A stretch of DNA of 64,000 nucleotides from JBMNGH01 sp050949725 (GCA_050949725.1 JBMNGH010000003.1:124001-188000), one strand, 5' to 3'. Positions 45,935-54,183 are shown, numbered from the stretch's first letter. The notes: a model not told the origin generated them from the sequence alone. Program-made: numbers and translations.

Positions 45935-47680
45935 TTAAATCCTTAATTTCATGTTTTCGGCAACTATTTTCCCTGATTTAATTGTCATAACTGGCCATCC
46001 TATAAGTTCTTTACCATCAAATAAAGAAAAGTCAGAACGCGAGCCCAAAATTTCGGGTGTTGCTCTGATTTTTTTATCTAAGTCTACTATGACTAGATCT
46101 GCATCACTATTCGGCATAATGGTTCCTTTCTTGGGATAAATCCCAAGGATTTTTGCCGGGTTCTGACACATTACTTCTACCAGTTTTTCCAAGGAAATTT
46201 TTCCGCTGTTAATACCTGAGTGCAACATGCTTGGTAAGTGTGTGGCGACTGCCGGATATCCCGGCACAGCTCCCCATATATCTTCATTCACTTTTTTTTC
46301 TTTAAGGGTTATTGTCGTATTATCAGTGCCAACTGTATCAATTATTCCATCACTTAAGGCTTTCCATAAAGCTTCTACACTTACTCTGTCCCTAATTGGA
46401 GGTATCATCTTCCCTTTTATTCCCACTTTTGATTCTGTTGATAGTGTTAAATATGGTGATGTCGTCTCAGCGTAAATATTATTAAGGCCTCTCTGTGTTT
46501 TTATTTCTCTAAGTGCATTTGCCGCTTCTTTAGTCGAAATATGCACAAAGTAAACCTTTACACCGGTTTTTTCAGCATAGAAAGATGCCCTTCTCACGGC
46601 TTCCTCCTCGGCCATATTTGGACGCGTTAAAGCCCATGCCTTAAGCGAATCTCCTCCAGTGCCACTAAATTTATTGCTTGCTCTTCTAATCAATATCGGG
46701 TTTTCTGCATGAATGAAGACAGTGCAGTCTTCCTTTACTTCTTTTATCACTTCAAATACATCTAATATAAATCCATCGTCTGCATCTGGGACTATACCCG
46801 GTATACCACACATATATACTTTAAAGGTCTTTACTCCGAATTTACTGATATACTCGGGAATCTCTTCCAATTGTCGATAATTCATAATTGCAAAATGGGG
46901 TATTATGTCAATTAAACTTTGTTCATCGATCAGGGGTTTAAGTTTTGAAAAGCTTTGAAGATGAGAATCCTCTCCTCCAAAAAAGCATCCGGCTGTAGTA
47001 ACCCCTCCCATAATTGCAGCTTTGGTTTCTGTCTGCACTTCCAACTCAAAGTCATTATAAATTCCTAAATGAATGTGAGGGTCAATTATACCTGGCAATA
47101 TACATTTACCGGTTGCATCCACCGTTTCTTTGGACTGTATATTAATATCCCGGCCAAGTGACCAGATTACACCTTCTTTTATCCCAATATCAAAATTATA
47201 AACCCCATAACCAGGCATCACGCAAAATCCATTTTTAATCTTTAAATCTAAAATTTCATTTGCTTCAGTGAGGTCTTTTTCTTTTAATCCATAATTTGAA
47301 ATGGAAAGTTTTTGGTAAATATCGTTTATCTTTTCGTCCTGTTCTTTAATCTTATTAAGAATTTCTTCCTCTGTTCCATATTTAACAACCATGTCTTTCG
47401 TGACCATATCCTCTGTTGTAATTGTGTCTTGGGTTAGTAACTCCTCTTGTTCTCCAGACGATTTTATATCAGATTTTGTCTCGGAAATGTCACTGTCCTT
47501 TTCGGGAGGCCTTTCCGGTTTGATTACAAGTAAAATACCCGCCTTGTCTGCCATCTCTTTTGCAATATCTGTAATAATAATATTTTCATCCAGTTCTATT
47601 TTTTCTTTTTCAAGTGTTATGGCAAGTTCAACATCCGCTCCTGTAAGTATTTTTTTATTCAAAGGAAACACCTCCGTCAA
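45935..47680 (-). CDS. Microcompartment-associated cyclic amidohydrolase (hydantoinase/allantoinase type) with N-terminal module
   Basis: The 581-residue protein has three parts. Residues 9-55 form a short module (KILTGADVELAITLEKEKIE ... ITDIAKEMADKAGILLVI) also found at the start of the aminotransferase at 48597. Residues 56-135 are an acidic linker with a helical stretch (EEEILNKIKEQDEKINDIYQ). Residues 136-581 are a dihydropyrimidinase-like amidohydrolase with metal ligands His202 and His204 in DPHIHLG, Lys287 in TFKVYM as the carboxylated lysine, His324 in FIHAEN, His380 in FVHIST and Asp453 in GTDNTT. Normal hydantoinases are about 460 residues and lack the first two parts. The start overlaps the BMC-T stop (ATGA). 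Substrate is likely a cyclic amide or ureide. Confidence 0.88.
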   Translation of the reverse strand: MTEVFPLNKKILTGADVELAITLEKEKIELDENIIITDIAKEMADKAGILLVIKPERPPEKDSDISETKSDIKSSGEQEELLTQDTITTEDMVTKDMVVKYGTEEEILNKIKEQDEKINDIYQKLSISNYGLKEKDLTEANEILDLKIKNGFCVMPGYGVYNFDIGIKEGVIWSLGRDINIQSKETVDATGKCILPGIIDPHIHLGIYNDFELEVQTETKAAIMGGVTTAGCFFGGEDSHLQSFSKLKPLIDEQSLIDIIPHFAIMNYRQLEEIPEYISKFGVKTFKVYMCGIPGIVPDADDGFILDVFEVIKEVKEDCTVFIHAENPILIRRASNKFSGTGGDSLKAWALTRPNMAEEEAVRRASFYAEKTGVKVYFVHISTKEAANALREIKTQRGLNNIYAETTSPYLTLSTESKVGIKGKMIPPIRDRVSVEALWKALSDGIIDTVGTDNTTITLKEKKVNEDIWGAVPGYPAVATHLPSMLHSGINSGKISLEKLVEVMCQNPAKILGIYPKKGTIMPNSDADLVIVDLDKKIRATPEILGSRSDFSLFDGKELIGWPVMTIKSGKIVAENMKLRI

Positions 47681-48297
47681 GAGCTGATACTTTCAATGGC
47701 TGCGATAGCTGCTTCTTGGGCAGTCTTCACTTGGGATTCATCACCGGCAATATACAACCTGCCATATCTCCCAACTGGCTCAAAATGAACAAGTTTTATC
47801 TCCGAGTGTTTTTCAGCCTCGTTAGCAGCGTACGTAATGTATACAGCAGGTTCAACCTCCATAATAAACAGACTTTCTGAGGGCACTAGCAGTGACCCCT
47901 GTCTGAATCGGTTAATAAGTTGAGCCTGGTATGGATTAATATTATTGATAACTTTGGAAGATACCACTACAGGTTTGATCTTGTCTGATTCATTAAGACC
48001 AAACTTCTCTAAAATAGCACTTGCAGCTTGTGTTATGATATCTACCGATGCAGCATGGAGCTCAATCATCCCAAATTCTCTTTCAACATCCTGAAAACTG
48101 CTTTTTACTTCTGTAGCTTTCAAAGCTACATCTAACATGCTATAGACCTCACTTCCGGGAGCGAGTTCTAAAAACATTTCAGCCATACCAGAAACAGGCA
48201 CGTCACCTCGGGAAACCGTACCCAAAAATGCGGAATATTGAGGCTGCATACTATCAATCAAAACATAAGCTCTTAGCTGTATATCCTCTTTTCTCAT
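47677..48297 (-). CDS. Microcompartment trimeric shell protein (tandem BMC domain, BMC-T)
   Basis: The 206-residue protein has two BMC domains: one around residues 60-105 (LDVALKATEVKSSF and FGMIELHAASVDIITQAASA) and one in the C-terminal half (FIMEVEPAVYITYAANEAEK ... LVHFEPVGRYGRLYIAGDES). This is the tandem layout of trimeric shell proteins such as EutL/PduB/CsoS1D classes, which can carry gated pores. It overlaps BMC-P by one base (TAATG). Confidence 0.85.
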   Translation of the reverse strand: MRKEDIQLRAYVLIDSMQPQYSAFLGTVSRGDVPVSGMAEMFLELAPGSEVYSMLDVALKATEVKSSFQDVEREFGMIELHAASVDIITQAASAILEKFGLNESDKIKPVVVSSKVINNINPYQAQLINRFRQGSLLVPSESLFIMEVEPAVYITYAANEAEKHSEIKLVHFEPVGRYGRLYIAGDESQVKTAQEAAIAAIESISS

Positions 48298-48584
48298 TAT
48301 GCTTTCACCTCATTATCGCCCAGGGAAAAAGAATCTACAATAGCCACAATAGCAGAATCTATTGGCATTTTTGAAGTGCTAAATAGTTTCTGAGCAGGTG
48401 CCCCTTTAACGACACAAACCGTTTCGCCAACTCCTGCCCCTACAGTATCCACAGCTACATACGGATGTCCAACAGTACGTTTTTCAATAATAGAATAATC
48501 CTGAACGAGTAGCAGCTTGCATCCTTTTAATTCATTCTGTTTTATAGTAGAAACACAACTACCAACTATTATTGCAAGCTTCAA
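48297..48584 (-). CDS. Microcompartment pentameric vertex protein (EutN/CcmL, BMC-P)
   Basis: The 95-residue protein starts MKLAIIVGSCVSTIKQNELK and has LLVQDYSIIEKRTVGHPYVA VDTVGAGVGETVCVVKG and ends with DSAIVAIVDSFSLGD, the standard EutN/CcmL fold signatures. Pentamers of this protein close the shell vertices. Only one BMC-P gene is present. Confidence 0.95.
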   Translation of the reverse strand: MKLAIIVGSCVSTIKQNELKGCKLLLVQDYSIIEKRTVGHPYVAVDTVGAGVGETVCVVKGAPAQKLFSTSKMPIDSAIVAIVDSFSLGDNEVKA

Positions 48585-48596
48585 ATCCTAACCTCC

Positions 48597-49943
48597 TCAC
48601 CTCAGAATTAGCTTTTTCAGCTCATCCATTATAAAATCAATATCATTCTTAGTAGTAAAAAAGTGAGGCGCTATTCTTATAACCTGTCCTCGTGCAGACG
48701 CAATTATCTTTCGCTGCTTTAGAAGCTGCTCTATTTCATGAGGGTTGTCCACCTTTATGGAAGTTGTTGCACCTTTTCTTTTCGGGTCCCGAGGACTTTT
48801 CACCTCAAGTCCCCTTTCCAATGCTGCATTAATCGTATAAGCTGAGAGCATTTCTATTCTATCTTGAATATTTTGTGTGCCAACTTCATTAATTATCTCC
48901 ATACCTGCCCTGGAAGCAAAAGCAGCTACTACCGGGGGAGTTCCCGTATCGAATCTCCTGCCGTCACCTGCATAATCGAGATGCCTTATTTGGAATGAAA
49001 AAGGATTTTCCTGCCCGAACCACCCCGTAACGGCAGGTTTGAGATAAGGCATTTTTTCTCTGCTTACGTATAAAAAAGCTATCCCCGGTACACCTAGCAG
49101 ATATTTGAGATTTCCGCTCGCCAACATATCTATTTTCATTTTCTTGACATCGATCTTAAGGCTACCTAGAGACTGATATGCATCCACATAAAACAGACTG
49201 CCTTTTCTGTGAGCAATATCAGCAATCTTTTCAAGATCCTGTCTGAAACCTGTTTCATAGTATACGTGAGTAACTGAGGTGATTACAGTATCTTCATCAA
49301 TATATTTTTCATAATCATTTATATCAATTTCCCCGTTCTTGACTGGAACGAAATCAACTTTGAATCCATATTTCTGATGTCCAAGCCATACATGCCCAAC
49401 TGTAGGAAAGTCAGCTTCGGTTGTCACAACCTTTTTTTTGTTTGAATAGGGATTTAATGAACTTGCGATTGAAGAAGTCGCCTCCGAAACCGATGTAGAA
49501 ATTGCGATCTCATCAGGATCGGCATTTATAAGCTTAGCAAATTCATGTTTTGCTTTTATGGACTCCTCTACCCAGTAGTCCCAATCCATACCTTCCGTTA
49601 GCCAGTTATCAAGGTATGTATTTATGGCTTTCCGCACCCTCTTGGCTTGAGGACCTTGAGAACAGTTTGCAACATGGAACACATCTTTTAATATTGGAAA
49701 CTCCTGTTTCCATTTTTCAGCATCCGCTTCTGTTATACTAACATCTACACCTGTAGCAGATGCTTGCTTTATTGCAGTTGTCGTGCTATCATATAACTGT
49801 GAGTTACTACAGACTATTCTAATGCCGAGTTTCTCCGCCAAATCCTTGGCTACCTCAGTAATTATTGCATCCTCTACTACAATTTCGCTTTTGCCAATGG
49901 ATTTAGCATTCTCTATATCGAAGGCGGTAACAATAGTTTTCAT
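48597..49943 (-). CDS. Microcompartment-associated class V PLP enzyme with N-terminal module
   Basis: The 448-residue protein starts with a short module (residues 2-46, KTIVTAFDIENAKSIGKSEI ... IITEVAKDLAEKLGIRIV) shared with the amidohydrolase at 45935. Residues 85-448 form a class V aminotransferase/cysteine desulfurase-fold enzyme: STSVSEATSSIASSL, Asp254 in FYVDAYQSLGS, and Lys280 in ASGNLKYLLGVPG as the PLP lysine. It is closest in style to isopenicillin N epimerase/CsdB-like proteins, so the reaction could be transamination, epimerisation or elimination. The start has GGAGG upstream. It lies 63 bases after BMC-H. Confidence 0.9.
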   Translation of the reverse strand: MKTIVTAFDIENAKSIGKSEIVVEDAIITEVAKDLAEKLGIRIVCSNSQLYDSTTTAIKQASATGVDVSITEADAEKWKQEFPILKDVFHVANCSQGPQAKRVRKAINTYLDNWLTEGMDWDYWVEESIKAKHEFAKLINADPDEIAISTSVSEATSSIASSLNPYSNKKKVVTTEADFPTVGHVWLGHQKYGFKVDFVPVKNGEIDINDYEKYIDEDTVITSVTHVYYETGFRQDLEKIADIAHRKGSLFYVDAYQSLGSLKIDVKKMKIDMLASGNLKYLLGVPGIAFLYVSREKMPYLKPAVTGWFGQENPFSFQIRHLDYAGDGRRFDTGTPPVVAAFASRAGMEIINEVGTQNIQDRIEMLSAYTINAALERGLEVKSPRDPKRKGATTSIKVDNPHEIEQLLKQRKIIASARGQVIRIAPHFFTTKNDIDFIMDELKKLILR

Positions 49944-50006
49944 TTTCTTTCCTCCAGATGTTTACGTTTCACGGTCAATTAATACGATAGTTTAAACTAA
50001 GCCTAA

Positions 50007-50288
50007 TTAACTTTCAGATTTCTTGAGGTTAAACATATACTCAATGTCTGCATTAGGTCTTGCGATAACATGGACAGAAACTACTTCACCAACCTTCTTT
50101 GCAGCTGCCGCACCAGCATCTACTGCAGCTTTTACAGCTCCTACATCACCTTGAACAATAACAGTAACAAGCCCATAACCAATTGTTTCTTTACTCACTA
50201 ATTCAATGTTGGCAGATTTAACCATGGCATCTGCAGCCTCTATAGCTGCTACCAAACCTCTCGTTTCTACAAAACCCAATGATTTCAT
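50007..50288 (-). CDS. Microcompartment hexameric shell protein (BMC-H)
   Basis: The 93-residue protein has the full BMC fold: MKSLGFVETRGLVAAIEAAD, GYGLVTVIVQGDVGAVKAAV, VGEVVSVHVIARPNADIEYM. It is of the EutM/PduA/CcmK class that makes the shell facets. It is the first gene of the locus, with AAAGGAGG upstream, and it has no C-terminal extension. Confidence 0.97.
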   Translation of the reverse strand: MKSLGFVETRGLVAAIEAADAMVKSANIELVSKETIGYGLVTVIVQGDVGAVKAAVDAGAAAAKKVGEVVSVHVIARPNADIEYMFNLKKSES

Positions 50289-50342
50289 TATTTTTCCTCC
50301 TTTGTATCATGTATATTTGTTATCTGTGATTAATAATAAAGC

Positions 50343-50358
50343 AAAAATCATGATTTTT
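50343..50358. promoter_or_regulatory. Perfect 16-bp palindrome in the divergent promoter region
   Basis: AAAAATCATGATTTTT lies midway between the Crp/Fnr gene (64 bases away) and BMC-H (55 bases away). A second dyad, TAAACTGTTTA, is at 50363-50373. Either could be the site of the divergently encoded Crp/Fnr protein. Confidence 0.55.
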
Positions 50359-50421
50359 CTGTTAAACTGTTTACAAAGCCTAATAAATATGTTAATAATC
50401 TTTATACTATAAAGAAGGGAA

Positions 50422-51165
50422 ATGATATCATTGTTCCAAACCCGATTCAGTGAAGACAACCCATGGTTTATTAGGAAACATTTCGACGGTGTGGCAATAT
50501 TTGAAGGATGCCCCTTGATAACTGTAGACAAAGGTAGTGTACTTATAGCTCAAGGGACTCCGGTCTCTGAAGTTTATTACATTGAAGAGGGTAGGGCTCG
50601 CTTTTCGGTCTTAAGTAATGACGGTGATGAAAAGACTATATGTATTCTAGATAAAGGAAATGTAATCGGAGATATGGTAGCATTTAATAATAAACCATCT
50701 CCTATAAATGTTATAGCTAATACAAACCTCAGTTTACGACGTCTTCACATCGATAAATTCTTAAAAGCAATTTTATCCGATATAAATCATGCTAAACTTT
50801 GGATTACTGATCTTTGCTTTGACATAGAATACTTAATAAATCATATAAAAGACATTTCTTTCAGGGACTCTTTCAACCTTGTTGCCAATTACTTGTACAG
50901 GCTGTCGGAAAACTACGGAATAGATTCACTTCACGGGATTAAGATAAATATGATCTTTACCCACCAAGAGATGGCCGATCTTATTGGCTGCTCCAGGGTT
51001 ACAGTATCCAAGATAATGACTTATCTAAAGGATACAAACATAATAGATAGAATTAACGGGTTTATCTATATCAAGGATAAAGCGAAATTGCTCGAACTTA
51101 TTCAAACAGGCAATTCTTATTCCAATATCAAAGGTGTCACTATATCACCCAAAATTAAAAAATAA
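50422..51165 (+). CDS. Crp/Fnr family transcriptional regulator
   Basis: The 247-residue protein has an N-terminal cyclic-nucleotide-binding-type sensor domain (PLITVDKGSVLIAQGTPVSE, KTICILDKGNVIGDMVAFNN) and a C-terminal winged helix (FTHQEMADLIGCSRVTVSKI). No N-terminal Fe-S cysteine set is present, so it is not an FNR oxygen sensor. It is transcribed divergently from the microcompartment genes and is the obvious candidate for their control. The ligand is unknown. Confidence 0.88.
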   Translation: MISLFQTRFSEDNPWFIRKHFDGVAIFEGCPLITVDKGSVLIAQGTPVSEVYYIEEGRARFSVLSNDGDEKTICILDKGNVIGDMVAFNNKPSPINVIANTNLSLRRLHIDKFLKAILSDINHAKLWITDLCFDIEYLINHIKDISFRDSFNLVANYLYRLSENYGIDSLHGIKINMIFTHQEMADLIGCSRVTVSKIMTYLKDTNIIDRINGFIYIKDKAKLLELIQTGNSYSNIKGVTISPKIKK

Positions 51166-51328
51166 AATCTAATAATTCTTTACAGTAACTACAGCTCTAC
51201 GATAATACCGTTAAATCAAATTACTTGAAAATATATTTAAACATTGCTTTTTAAAACCGTTTATGTGTTTAATCTTACACGATGAAAAAAAGAATCAGAT
51301 AATTTAGCAATACAATCATAAAAATAGT

Positions 51329-51364
51329 AAAACCTCTAGGTCTATAAGTTATATCGACTAGAGG
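51329..51364 (-). terminator. Terminator of the amino acid ABC operon
   Basis: On the minus strand CCTCTAG ... CTAGAGG is followed by TTTTAC, 26 bases after the ATPase stop codon. Confidence 0.65.
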
Positions 51365-51389
51365 GTGTCTCACAAGGGTTCCCGCAACA

Positions 51390-52124
51390 TCAGCTTATGA
51401 TCCGCCTCAAAAATTCCCTGGTGCGCTCTTGGGTCGGGTTATTGAACAGTTGTTCCGGGCTGCCTTCCTCTGCAATAACCCCCTCGTCCATAAAAATGAC
51501 ACGGTCGGCTGCCTCACTGGCAAACCCCATTTCATGAGTCACTACCAACATCGTAAGACCTATTTTTGCAAGTTGTTCCATAACCTTAAGGACTTCCCCT
51601 ACCATCTCTGGATCAAGCGCCGAGGTAGGCTCATCAAACAGCATAACTTCTGGTTCCATAGAGAGCGCCCTGGCAATAGCCACACGCTGTTTTTGGCCAC
51701 CTGATAATTGTCTTGGCTTGGCATTAATATACTGTTCCATTCCCACGACCTTCAAATATTTCATGGCAACCTGTTCAGCCTCTTCTCTGGAGCGTCTTAA
51801 CACCTTTATCTGACCGACTGTACAGTTGCTCAAAACATTGTGGTTGTTAAACAAATTGAATTGCTGAAATACCATGCCTAGCTTTGTGCGATATGCATAA
51901 ATATCATGACCGTCATCTAATATGTTTTTTCCTTTATATACGATTTGGCCACCACTCGGCCTTTCCAAAAGGTTAATACAGCGTAAGAGCGTCGACTTTC
52001 CGGATCCGGACGCACCGATGATACACACTACCTCCCCTTTGTTTACGGAAAAATTGATGTCTCTCAGCACCTCATTACTACCAAAAGATTTGCTCAAATG
52101 TCGCACTTCAATTACTCTTCCCAC
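51390..52124 (-). CDS. Polar amino acid ABC transporter ATP-binding protein (lysine uptake inferred)
   Basis: The 244-residue ATPase has GASGSGKSTLLRCINLLERP, VFQQFNLFNNHNVLSN, LSGGQKQRVAIARALSM and VMLFDEPTSALDPE, all typical of the GlnQ/ArtP/HisP group. It is the last gene of a three-gene operon that starts with a lysine riboswitch, which indicates lysine as the substrate. Confidence 0.94.
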   Translation of the reverse strand: MGRVIEVRHLSKSFGSNEVLRDINFSVNKGEVVCIIGASGSGKSTLLRCINLLERPSGGQIVYKGKNILDDGHDIYAYRTKLGMVFQQFNLFNNHNVLSNCTVGQIKVLRRSREEAEQVAMKYLKVVGMEQYINAKPRQLSGGQKQRVAIARALSMEPEVMLFDEPTSALDPEMVGEVLKVMEQLAKIGLTMLVVTHEMGFASEAADRVIFMDEGVIAEEGSPEQLFNNPTQERTREFLRRIIS

Positions 52125-52165
52125 TTATTATCACCCCTACATCCAAAAATCCAACACAATAGGGC

Positions 52166-52894
52166 TTAAACCTGCATCTGGTTACCCATCAAATTATAAT
52201 TTTCCGGTCCATCCAGTTTTCTCTCAATTAGTCTCAAAATCCTTGTAACAGTGAAGGTCATTACAAAATAAATCACACAAGCGACAAAAAATGATTCGAA
52301 ATACCTAAAATTGTTTCCGGAAATGGTTTTCGTTTGAAAGTACAGCTCGGTTACTGATATTACGTTTAGCACAGATGTATCCTTAATATTTATTACAAAC
52401 TCATTGCCGGTTGCAGGTAAAATATTCCGAATTACCTGTGGTAAGACGACATTTAACATTGTTTGCATATGATTCATTCCAAGGGCGTTTGCTGCTTCAA
52501 ACTGCCCCTTGTCGATGGAAATAATCCCTCCTCGGACAATTTCAGCCATATATGCACCTGTATTAATGGATACTATAAATATAGCCGCTGACAGACGGTT
52601 CATATGGATTCCAAATGCCAATGCCGAACCGTAATATATCACCATGGCTTGTGCTATCATGGGTGTTCCCCTGAAAAATTCTATATAAGCGGTCAACACT
52701 GCAACTACAGTTTTTAATACAATCCTCTTAAAGCCCCGTTCCGGCACAGGCATTGTTCGGATTATGCCTATTATCAAGCCGATTATTGCGCCTATAATCG
52801 TGCTTATGATTGAAATAAACATTGTCACAGCGGCTCCGCGAACAAACATCGGCCAGTTTTCTGTAACTATTATTTTGATCCATTCTAATGTCAC
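52166..52894 (-). CDS. Polar amino acid ABC transporter permease
   Basis: The 242-residue permease has about five membrane segments with AYIEFFRGTPMIAQAMVIYY, the HEQPQ/FFRGTP motif of His/Glu/Gln-family permeases, and EAANALGMNHMQTMLNVVLPQ, the coupling loop. It works with the ATPase at 51390 and the binding protein at 52966. Confidence 0.94.
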   Translation of the reverse strand: MTLEWIKIIVTENWPMFVRGAAVTMFISIISTIIGAIIGLIIGIIRTMPVPERGFKRIVLKTVVAVLTAYIEFFRGTPMIAQAMVIYYGSALAFGIHMNRLSAAIFIVSINTGAYMAEIVRGGIISIDKGQFEAANALGMNHMQTMLNVVLPQVIRNILPATGNEFVINIKDTSVLNVISVTELYFQTKTISGNNFRYFESFFVACVIYFVMTFTVTRILRLIERKLDGPENYNLMGNQMQV

Positions 52895-52909
52895 GGTCTG
52901 CCCTCCCTA

Positions 52910-52953
52910 TAAAAAAAATGAGAAACCCGACTGCATTAAGCACCCGGTTTCTC
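52910..52953 (-). terminator. Attenuating terminator between binding protein and permease genes
   Basis: On the minus strand GAGAAACCGGGTGC and the complementary GGGTTTCTC form a stem followed by ATTTTTTTT. Because it lies inside the operon, it should reduce transcription of the permease and ATPase relative to the binding protein. Confidence 0.75.
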
Positions 52954-52965
52954 TTGTCTCGAACT

Positions 52966-53802
52966 CTACTGTGCTACGGGCTGGTTTTCAATAGCGGTAT
53001 CCATTATTTGTTTTTGTTCTTCCTCGGAAATACCTGATAAAATTTCATTGATTTTTTCCGTCAATTCACTTCCTTTCACAAGCCCCACAGCGATTGCTGT
53101 ATCATCATCTGAAGTAACAAATCCGTCCGTGAATTCAACCATTTTGAAGTTCGGGTTAGCGGATTCGGCACTGACACCCTCCGGACGCTCTGAAACATAA
53201 CCGTCGATCATTCCAGATTCAAGGGCTACCCTCATTGCCGGGAAATTGTCCATCGCAGGTTGCTTGTCCACTCCCTCGATTTGATCAATCACTGTATAGT
53301 GGAATGTATTCAGCTGTGCGGTAATTTTTGCCCCTTCGAAATCTTGAATAGAGTTGGCATTTTCATATTTTCCACCTTTTTTTACTACCATGACTAGATC
53401 CGATTTGTAGTAGTTTATGGAAAAATCGATTGTCTCTTTTCGCTCAGCCGTTGGAGACATGCCAGCTATAATAGCATCAATTTTGCCTGAAAGTAATGCC
53501 GGTACAAGACCGTCCCATTCTGTTTTAACAATAACAAGTTTTTTATCTAAACCGTCAGCAATTCTTTTGGCGATTTCTACATCGTATCCCCCCGCAAATT
53601 CCGGATTTCCCTCAATTTCCACAGCCCCGTTGGAATCATCCATCTGTGTCCAGTTAAACGGAGGATACCCGCATTCCATACCGACCCTGAAAATTTCGCC
53701 TTCTTCCGATGTTGCTTCCTCCGAACCACCGCCAGACCCACATGCTGCAAGCAGCATTGTTGTCAACAATAGTATTGAGATTAACACTAAACCTTTTTTC
53801 AT
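52966..53802 (-). CDS. Amino acid ABC transporter substrate-binding lipoprotein
   Basis: The protein of about 278 residues starts MKKGLVLISILLLTTMLLAA CGSGG, a lipoprotein signal with LLAAC lipobox. It continues with FRVGMECGYPPFNWTQ, YDVEIAKRIADGLDK and LVPALLSGKIDAIIAGMSPT, the SBP_bac_3 family. The ATG at 53802 has AGAGAGG upstream. The lysine riboswitch upstream points to lysine as ligand. Confidence 0.94.
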   Translation of the reverse strand: MKKGLVLISILLLTTMLLAACGSGGGSEEATSEEGEIFRVGMECGYPPFNWTQMDDSNGAVEIEGNPEFAGGYDVEIAKRIADGLDKKLVIVKTEWDGLVPALLSGKIDAIIAGMSPTAERKETIDFSINYYKSDLVMVVKKGGKYENANSIQDFEGAKITAQLNTFHYTVIDQIEGVDKQPAMDNFPAMRVALESGMIDGYVSERPEGVSAESANPNFKMVEFTDGFVTSDDDTAIAVGLVKGSELTEKINEILSGISEEEQKQIMDTAIENQPVAQ

Positions 53803-53940
53803 GTTCCTCTCTCTCCTCATATAATATGTTTTTTCCTCCCAAAAATAGATAAATTTAAATTTTAAAGGGAGACTCGGGCCTTCAAACCATAGTTTCTTTT
53901 ACTTTTTTAATACTTATAATTCAATCGTCTAAACATAAAC

Positions 53941-53969
53941 AAAAACAGACCAGAGGTGAACTCTGGTCT
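53941..53969 (-). terminator. Riboswitch-controlled terminator
   Basis: On the minus strand AGACCAGAG-TTCAC-CTCTGGTCT is followed by GTTTTTG. It stands directly downstream of the lysine aptamer and upstream of the binding protein gene. Confidence 0.9.
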
Positions 53970-54003
53970 TATCTCATCCTAAGAATCCCCCCTCTTTCCC
54001 TAA

Positions 54004-54183
54004 TGAGATAGCACAACTTAATAAACCGGGAATGTTTATTAAGACAGTCCTACAGCTATTAACTGCAGGCCCAGCAAATAATACTGAGAAAATATTATTT
54101 GCTTCGGCGACATTTCCTTCTCCTCAGCCTCATTGCCTTCTCAAACTACGCTGAAGACTGTTAAATGCCGCACCTCTACCTCA
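54004..54183 (-). ncRNA. Lysine riboswitch (L-box) aptamer
   Basis: Read on the minus strand, the element begins TGAGGTAGAGGTGC and ends GTGCTATCTCA, which closes helix P1 (TGAGGTAG with CTATCTCA). Inside are the conserved strings AAGGAAATGTCGCCGAAG, CTGGGCCTGCAG and GGACTGTC, the hallmarks of the L-box core. It ends 35 bases before a terminator, so lysine binding should stop transcription of the ABC transporter genes. Confidence 0.95.

Noticed and set aside
45935..47680. Plain dihydropyrimidinase of pyrimidine degradation
   Set aside because: The N-terminal module, long linker and shell gene context are not found in that enzyme, although the catalytic residues agree.
48597..49943. Cysteine desulfurase for Fe-S assembly
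   Set aside because: The expected C-terminal catalytic cysteine loop is not visible and the gene sits in a shell operon; a role in the compartment is more likely.
50422..51165. FNR oxygen sensor
   Set aside because: The N-terminal cysteine cluster needed for the Fe-S centre is missing.
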